This document shows positions 57,596 to 64,000 of a DNA stretch of 64,000 nt, piece after piece. Under the pieces are notes generated by a model, which was given only the letters and a program-made list of their open reading frames with translations, did no database searches and was not told the origin of the DNA. The stretch lies in contig JASXTE010000004.1 of assembly GCA_030280995.1 (NCBI GenBank), positions 10,310,001-10,374,000 on the forward strand. The letters run 5' to 3'. The position numbers and the translations under genes were made by a program. The DNA comes from Hemileia vastatrix. Taxonomy: Eukaryota; Basidiomycota; Pucciniomycetes; Pucciniales; Zaghouaniaceae. The first letter of the stretch is position 1, and each line of letters begins with the position of its first letter.

Positions 57596-58772
57596 TTAAC
57601 TTGATGTTGTGTTATTTGGCCGGGCGGTTTTTTAATCATGTATTAGCGCAATTTTTTTTTCCGGCCATTTTCAGCTCGGTACATATCTTATTTTATCATT
57701 CTTCAACTAGCGTTTAATTCCTTTTTTCACTTCCTTTCCATGTTCTACTGTAGAAATTACCTGACCACCGTGCTTCTCTTGACTAAGAAACTGGTTTTGG
57801 CTCTTTCCTATTCAGTTTAAAAACACAATTTATCAGCCAGTCCATCTCGCAGTTCGATTAAAGAAGTCCTCAGATCCATGGTCAATTTTGAATTCGTGCA
57901 CAACCACATTTGTGATTCTTAAACTCGCGATAAGCAGACAGACTGAAGCTGATCTGGTTACGGATGCTAGGTCAATAGTATCTTATGTGTTTGATTGTTG
58001 ACTTCGGAAAATGAAATATCGACGCCAAACTATAGATAGCTTGGTTTGGATTGAATTGATAGCTGTTTAGTTCACTTGAGGCCGCAGTACTTGTTGCTCC
58101 CTATGGTTGCCGCCAAAAAGACTTATCTACCAGGACAAGATTTTCCTATTGGCAATTGATTCTAACTACATATACATACACATGCTCTTCCTAGCCTTCA
58201 TAGTAATAATGTATGCATAGTGTATACGGAGACATCAATTTTTGCACTCTACTTTTCTGTCGTTTTAAAATCATACGGTTTAACTAAGGTGTTATGGTGC
58301 AGGATTATTCAGCTCTTTGATTCACTTTTGAAATCAATGACAACGGTCAATTGGGAAAATTTTCTTCAAATGAGTCGCGTCGCCTGGTCACTCTGTGTAC
58401 ATGTATAGAGTGCATGCACCCTGTTACTTGGTCAATTTCATCTCTTCTTGTTTTGATTAGCAGGTGTAAACTTCCAAGTTCGAGCAAAAAAACATTACTG
58501 TCATTAGACTATGAAATCAACTTTTCGATAATTTTGGTAGCAAAAGTTCATATCCATCTGCATTTCAAAGTTAGTTGCAGCCTTCCTGGGTGTCTGAAAT
58601 GAGGAAAATAAGCCCCAAACTTACAAAGCCAACAGATGTTGAACCAAACCCTTTCAAGTCAAACTAAGTTGAACCCAACTGAACTGAAGTTTTATGTGAG
58701 GGTTTTAGTCCTATGACTGCTAACGCTTTGATGAGAAATTTATTCCAGCAAACTCAGTAAATATTTCCACAG
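57596..58772. other. Non-coding stretch between the two mini-elements
   Basis: No gene recognised. Frames at 58220-58602 overlap each other without domain features. Probably ancestral intergenic DNA into which both mini-elements inserted. Confidence 0.45.
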
Positions 58773-58800
58773 AATTGTGTTGTGGGTACACCTCGCACTG

Positions 58801-58872
58801 GTTTCCTTAGCTCAGTGGTTAGAGCAACTAACATGTCATAAGTGGTCACAGGTTCGACTCCTGTAGGGGACA
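58801..58872 (+). tRNA. tRNA-like sequence in 5' LTR of copy B
   Basis: Same 72 nt as in copy A with intact A and B boxes and TTTT downstream. Confidence 0.75.
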
Positions 58873-58996
58873 CTATCCTTTTCCTCCATAATAGGTTATG
58901 GGCCCAGCGTTATCTGGCTAATCCCCAGGCTGCGGTAAGGTAGTTGCCTAGTCAGCTCGGTGCACGGGGGGGTGTTGTGGGGTACACCTCGCACTG

Positions 58997-59068
58997 GTTT
59001 CCTTAGCTCAGTGGTTAGAGCAACTAACATGTCATAAGTGGTCACAGGTTCGACTCCTGTAGGGGACA
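58997..59068 (+). tRNA. tRNA-like sequence in 3' LTR of copy B
   Basis: Same 72 nt as in copy A, shifted by one base within its LTR because of the extra G at the repeat start. Confidence 0.75.
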
Positions 59069-59094
59069 CTATCCTTTTCCTCCTTAATAAATTG

Positions 59095-59469
59095 ACTACC
59101 GTTCTTTTCGATTGTATACATACCAATTCAAATTATTTTTACGCCCACGCCTTTAACATGTTGACAACAGACGGTTGTGAAAATCATATTATTGTACTCA
59201 AATCGTTACGATAAAGCTTTCTCTCATAGTAAATCTCATCTTTCTCACCGTCGGAGGCTATATGCGTTGATTAATTGTCCGATGGAAGTGGCTGACCTTT
59301 ACCATAATTCAAACCGATGAGACAAATTCTGAATTCAAACCAAATTTGAACGATCAGATTCTACATTCAAACTCGCACTAAGGCTCATGACTGAAAGCAT
59401 TCATGTTTCAAAAATCTTGATTGGGGACCGATGAGCTTAAGTATCAGGCATTCTTTTTTCCAGAAGCTA
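59095..59469. other. Non-coding spacer
   Basis: No gene or repeat recognised. 59325-59375 repeats TTCAAAC/AATTCAAAC loosely. Confidence 0.4.
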
Positions 59470-59661
59470 CAGCGTAGTCACAAAAGCTTGCAGAATTTTT
59501 GACAAAAAAATAAAAGTTTCGCCAACAAAAAAATGATTCGCCTATTCGAAAGGAAGCACCCCCGCCCTATCCCCGACCCTTTTGAATAGGCAAAATTATT
59601 TTTGGTCAGAACAACTTTGATTTTTTCTACAAAATTTCCGCAAGCGTTTATGACTTGGCTG
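59470..59661. mobile_element. Mariner-type MITE, 192 bp, second family
   Basis: Left CAGCGTAGTCACAAAAGCTTGC, right read inward CAGCCAAGTCATAAACGCTTGC; TA on both sides (59468-59469 and 59662-59663). The inner part pairs as CGCCTATTCGAAAGG with CCTTTTGAATAGGC. Confidence 0.85.
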
Positions 59662-60124
59662 TATCACATTTTGAACTGAAAATAATTATTGAGAATGTAG
59701 TTTCACTCATTCATCCAAGCAAGGTGTTGTCTTGACCAGTATATTTGTAGCAGTTTATCTGACTCAAATTACTTTAAAGGTGGGAAACGTTTTAGATATC
59801 CATTTTTTCTTCTAATTTGAATGTTAAAAAAAGGACATTGTTACGAATAGTCTGTATCCTGAGATAATTAAAGTTAATAAGTAATCATTACGATTTTAAA
59901 TAGAGTGGAACAGCCATGAGATTAATGTTAATTGCTGCTTATTCTAAATACTGCACATAAAAACTATATGGACCACGTCAGTATCTTTGCTCCGAGTTGA
60001 ACCCTTTCATTACTTACCTTTAAGAACCACGTCAGTATTTTTGCTCCGAGTTGAACCGAAGAAAAGTTCTACGCGTTCTTACAGGTTATATACAGAACTG
60101 TTAAGTACTTAAGCTATATACATA
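59662..60124. other. Spacer with a 32-bp direct repeat
   Basis: ACCACGTCAGTATYTTTGC followed by TCCGAGTTGAACC occurs at about 59972-60003 and 60026-60057. No gene seen. Confidence 0.5.
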
Positions 60125-60317
60125 CAGCCAAATTAGAAACAATTGGTGCAATTTTGCAAGAAGAATCAAAACATTTAGACAGAATGCTTGATATTTGACA
60201 AAGAAACCGGCAAATATTTGGTGAAGGGAGGCTATGTTTGCTGTCAAATGTCAATTGAGCTGAGCAAAAGTTTTGAATTTTTTAGCAAAACTGCACCAAT
60301 CGTTTCGAATATGGCTG
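60125..60317. mobile_element. Mariner-type MITE, 193 bp, copy 2
   Basis: CAGCCAAATTAGAAACAATTGG at the left, complement ending GGCTG at the right; TA at 60123-60124 and 60318-60319. Inverted relative to 53756-53948 and of identical length. Confidence 0.88.
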
Positions 60318-60561
60318 TAACACTTTCTTCCTAACAATTTTGTAAGAACCCTAACACCAAAAATAGAATAAAAGAGAATGAGGCGAAACAATTATAAAAG
60401 GGCAGTTGTCCGGCGACAACCTGGATTTTATCCGGCGACAACCTAAACTTCTAATTATGGCAATTACCTGCATATTGTTACCTGGTGTCAGCCTAAACTT
60501 CTAAATATAGTAAATGAAGTAAAGTGGTGGTAATAGAGAGGAAAGTCAATCATTCACATTT
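60318..60561. other. Spacer before copia element 2
   Basis: Contains two short direct repeats: TCCGGCGACAACCT (60410 and 60430) and CCTAAACTTCTAA (60443 and 60491). The second one raises the chance that the LTR starts earlier than 60562. Confidence 0.4.
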
Positions 60562-63500
60562 TGTTATGTACTTAGTCATTAGTGTATATATACTGTTGCA
60601 GCGGTATCTCCTGTTCTCCGGTTCTTTACGGAGTCCAGTTAGCTGATACTGTGCAACAGGTGAGTAATTGATATGGTTCTTTCTGGAGTCCAGTTAGCTG
60701 ATACCGTGCAACAGGTTATGGGCTGTCCTGCATTGGCATAAGTAGATATCGGCGACTCCAGACTTCACTACGTTAGCACAAGCGCAGCATCAGTAAAAGA
60801 TTGAACCCCCAGCGTATGTCTGAAAAAGACTCACTTACCTCTAACACTGGTAAAAAACCATCCCACCCAATTTCGCAACAAGAGTTGAATTCTTTGAATC
60901 TTCCCCCCCACCTACATCCCGACAATACATCACCCCCCTCTTCCTCTACAAGACGCAATACCTCTCATTACCCATTGGATCAAAAACCCGAACCCTCATA
61001 TTGTAATCCCCAATTCATCATCACTCAACACGACAATATGCCTCCACCTCCATCTTCTCAGTCTTCTTCCCCCACCCCAGCCGACACTTCGTCTTCTCCA
61101 CCTGCCCCTTTCTGTTTTGACCTAGCCGATATGGAACGTCGCCAGAAAAGCCTTCATTTTGTGACAGAGATGGCTTGTAGTATTCCCAGTTTATCCAAAT
61201 CTGGTGATAACTACAGTGACTGGCATGCAAAGGTTCTCCTGCTCATAAAGGATATCGTTGGAACAAAAACCTATCTCACCAACGATAACATGCCAAATGA
61301 CAATGGTGATCAAACATCGTTCCAACTCTTGTATTACTCAACGTTGGCTGACCTGCAAAAAGAACTTTCAGGAGAATGGCATGCTCATCAGATTTACTGT
61401 TATCTATATGGCAAATTTAACAAGTCATCTCATACCAAGTTGCTATCCTCCATTGTTGATCTGCTTAATGTTTGAAACATCAATTTTTCTGACTCATCGA
61501 TGTTCTTCGATGCTGTCCAAATGAAATTTGAAGCAATAGAACATCAACAGATCACTTTCACTAATGGTCTTTTATTGTCATTGCTGGCACAAACCCTCCT
61601 ACCCAATAACCTGAGGGACCTGTATGTGGATTTGTGTGCAACACTTGATAACCGTTTGGATGCAAGGTCCCTAAACCTATCTGATATTTTTCAACTTGCA
61701 TCAAACCTAGAGCGCAATTGTTTAGACCGCCAGATTTTGATTGTTGATCCCACATCAACCCTTTTTCTTGAGCCATCTTTCAATGCTGCCACATGCCCTG
61801 GTCAAGGTGCTCCTTTTCGTCCGCGCCAAACCAGTGACTATTACCACCCTGCTGATGCTCAACGACTATGTTGGGAATGTAAATCATCGGAACACAATAT
61901 ACAACATTGTCCGTATAATCTCAATTCAATGTTCTTCTTGGTCCGCCTCTATCTATTGCGAGAGCATGCACACCATGCTAAGGCTAATCCGTCTGCCCCA
62001 AGAGGCCCTATTTGATTACCTTTCTCACGCCCTGGCTGCCGCCCTCATGCTCGCGAGGCAACTATTGAGGGTAATGATATCACAATTGAACTTGCAAATA
62101 TGGAAGCCATCTATGAAGCCCTTGAATTGTTTGAAATACATAGCCTTGAACATGACCCGGCTGACATGAACAACAATATTGCAATATTGGACAGTGGTGC
62201 AACGCACCACATAACAGGCAATGTGAGCATCCTCCACAATTTCAAGCCTCTAAAATCTCATATCCCTGTTAAGGTGGCGACTAACTGTGAACCATCCTTC
62301 ATTACTGGCACAGGAGATTTGAAATTGTACGGCACCAAAGACCGAGTTGTAACACTTAAAAATGTTTTTTATTGTCCCAATGTTAGGACTACCCTGATTT
62401 CCTTGTTCGATTTATGTGACTGTGGTTTTTCTTTCTCTCTGTCATCCAATGATAATAATCTACAACTTTTTGTTAAAAATGATATGGTTATGGAAGGTGT
62501 GATAGAACATAAGTCCAGAAGATGGACGCTTAATGTAATTACTGGTATGAATGGTAATTCAGATGTTATTTCACCCTACTACTTATTGCCCACATTTTTA
62601 CGTACCACAAAGAAAAACACTCATATAAATCGGCCCCCTTCCATGAAAGGATCATTAATGGACTGGCATAGAAAACTTGGACACATAGGTGAAAAAACAA
62701 TTAAGCATGTTATTGGTCAACATTTGGGTCCTGGCCTACCTTTACAAATCCTGCCTGTTGAAATTAATTGTGAGGATTGCGCTATTGCTAAAAGCACTTG
62801 CAAATCTTCAGCCTCACGAGAAACCAGACCTGAGTCACTCATGAGCCTTATATTAAGTGACTTAGTAGGCCCCATGGACCTGACTGTTAATGGTGCAAGA
62901 TGGGCAGATATGTTCAGGGAGAGCTCAACAACATACGGTGAAGTTTTCTTACTACATGCAAAATCTGATGCCACTTCTGCATTTGTTTCCTTCTACAAAA
63001 AACTAGAGAATATCACTCGAAAGAAATTACAAACCCTAAGTACTGATGGTGGTGAAATGCACAGTAAGAAAATGGCTGAAATTCTCCACAATATTGGTGC
63101 CTGACATGAGGTTACCTGCCCTTATCACCACAAACAAAATGGAACAGCAGAACACTTTAATCGAACCGTGGGTGATATGGCCAACACCATTCTTGTTGCC
63201 AGCAAGCTTCCTGAATGTTTCTGGGGACTTGCTTATAAGTGGGCTGCCCATGTGCACAACCGTCTCCCAAATGTTAAGACTGGCAATAAAACACCTCTTC
63301 AACTCATGTATAAGTGTGATCCAAACTATTCCAACTTCCGCATTTTTGGGGAAACAGCTTATGTACACATTCACAAGGAGACCAGAAGGAAATTAGACCA
63401 ACGCGCATTGATCTGTAAGTGCATTGGCTACTACCTTAACAAATCAGGTTGGATTTTTTGGCATGAAGAGACGAATACCTTTTTTGAATCAGCTATGGCT

Positions 63501-64000
63501 GTGTTCCCTGGTGATAATCTACCAGCCCATGATGCTGCTTATCAACTTCCACCGAATAAAGGCTCCCTACAGTCAATTCTCAACAACATGAACCTTGGGA
63601 CTTTTCAAGATGAAGAAACCCTCTATTCACAAGAAAAATCTGTTTCTGAAACAATTAAAAAAGGTTTGTCCCAATCTTCAATCATACCACGTACCCATCT
63701 GCAAGCAATGCTATCCTCTAACCAACGCAACTGGGAACAAGCATGTGCAAAAGAATTGACTAATATGGAAAACATGGATGTTTGGTATGAAGAAAAACTT
63801 CCCCCTGGAGCCAAATTAACCAATGCAAAATGGGTCTTTACCATCAAAAACCCATCATCCCCATCACCCACATATAAGGCAAGATATGTGGCAAAGGGTT
63901 TTCTACAACAGTATGGAATAGATTTTACTGAGACCTTCGCTCCTACTGCAACTTTTTCTTCGCAACGTATCCTCCTGACTCTTGCAGCGTACCATCTTTG
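60562..64000 (+). mobile_element. Ty1/copia element 2, 5' part, runs off the window
   Basis: The probable LTR, 60562-60713, starts TGTTATGTACTTAG and ends GTGCAACA; an alternative start is TGTTGC at 60594. Inside it GGAGTCCAGTTAGCTGATAC is directly repeated. The primer site GGTTATGGGCTGTCC starts at 60714. The single gag-pol frame begins at ATG 60816 and is open to the window end apart from three TGA codons. The 3' LTR lies outside, so the LTR start and target duplication cannot be checked. Confidence 0.88.
60816..64000 (+). pseudogene. copia element 2 Gag-Pol polyprotein with three in-frame TGA codons, partial
   Basis: ATG at 60816 (MSEKDSLTSNTGKK); TTG at 60801 in the same frame is unlikely to be the start. 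Gag region with a Pro/Ser-rich N-terminus, then a CCHC knuckle CWECKSSEHNIQHC near 61870. Protease AILDSGATHHITGN near 62185. Integrase zinc region WHRKLGHIGEKTI...CEDCAIAK, core Asp in LILSDLVGPM, second Asp in LSTDGGEMHS, Glu in QNGTAEHFNR near 63140. Reverse transcriptase begins LTNAKWVFTIK and YKARYVAKGF near 63820-63900. The frame is uninterrupted except TGA at 61473, 62013 and 63102; no frameshift. All visible catalytic residues are intact, so decay is slight. Confidence 0.88.

Larger units (their letters stand above)
58778..59089 (+). mobile_element. 312-bp LTR mini-element with tRNA-like LTRs, copy B
   Basis: LTRs 58778-58893 (116 bp) and 58973-59089 (117 bp, one extra G). Interior 58894-58972 with the same GGTTATGGGCCCAGCG primer site and G-run tract. 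The 5-bp duplication AATTG is at 58773-58777 and 59090-59094. It differs from copy A by a handful of bases (CATAATA for CTTAATA in the first LTR, TAATCCCC for TAACCCCC inside). Same orientation as copy A and a different target site, so this is an independent insertion, not a local duplication. Confidence 0.93.

Noticed and set aside
57303..59068. Four functional tRNA-Thr genes
   Set aside because: The fold and boxes are good, but position 33 is A, the anticodon stem has a mismatch, and all four sit in LTR repeats with target duplications, so they belong to a mobile element.
57109..59126. Frames encoding SPTGVEPVTTYDMLVALTTE on minus
   Set aside because: These are antisense translations of the tRNA-like sequence, which recurs four times; a known cause of false proteins.

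Overview
The window looks like a transposon-saturated, AT-rich stretch of a basidiomycete genome, most likely a rust fungus (Pucciniales). This is inferred from the kind of copia polyproteins, the PIF/Harbinger transposases with a partner SANT-like gene, the Tad/jockey-type LINE and introns of 69-82 nt. There are no bacterial features. Only one gene looks like an intact, non-transposon host gene (54691-55639). Almost everything else is mobile DNA, much of it broken and nested.

Bases 1-40,000 are very AT-rich and dominated by DNA transposons. The backbone is a Harbinger-like element bounded by 5'-AGGGGGTATCAA termini and AAT duplications (2699-15204). It carries a SANT/trihelix-like gene with a coiled-coil tail (+), a convergent unrecognised gene (-) and a DDE transposase (-). 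The SANT-like gene is split by a 5.6 kb CACTA-like element (3817-9407) full of long palindromes. Broken relatives of the same three genes recur at 1-1597, 17523-20779, 31.5-35.4 kb and 37.7-39.7 kb. Short inverted-repeat elements, a 22-bp minisatellite (26.4-27.1 kb), a large inverted duplication (21.2-24.4 kb against 29.2-30.85 kb), a solo LTR (21929-22738) and an exact 840-bp tandem duplication (33111-34790) fill the rest.

Bases 40,700-50,100 hold a decayed LINE (40767-44907, minus) and a complete but mutated copia element (45038-50084, minus, GGTGG target duplication).

Bases 50,100-64,000 are less AT-rich and hold clean miniature elements with intact target duplications: mariner-type (TA), Mutator-type (9 bp) and CACTA-like (3 bp). 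They also hold the two-exon host gene, a miniature LTR element on the minus strand (56219-57257) and the 5' LTR, gag and most of pol of a second copia element (60562 to beyond 64000).

The most striking find is a pair of 311-312 bp miniature LTR elements (57280-57590 and 58778-59089). Each has 5-bp target duplications, a copia-type half-tRNA primer site, a G-run polypurine tract and, inside each 116-bp LTR, a complete 72-nt tRNA-like sequence with A box, B box and T4 terminator. They look like LTR elements whose LTR carries a Pol III tRNA-type promoter.
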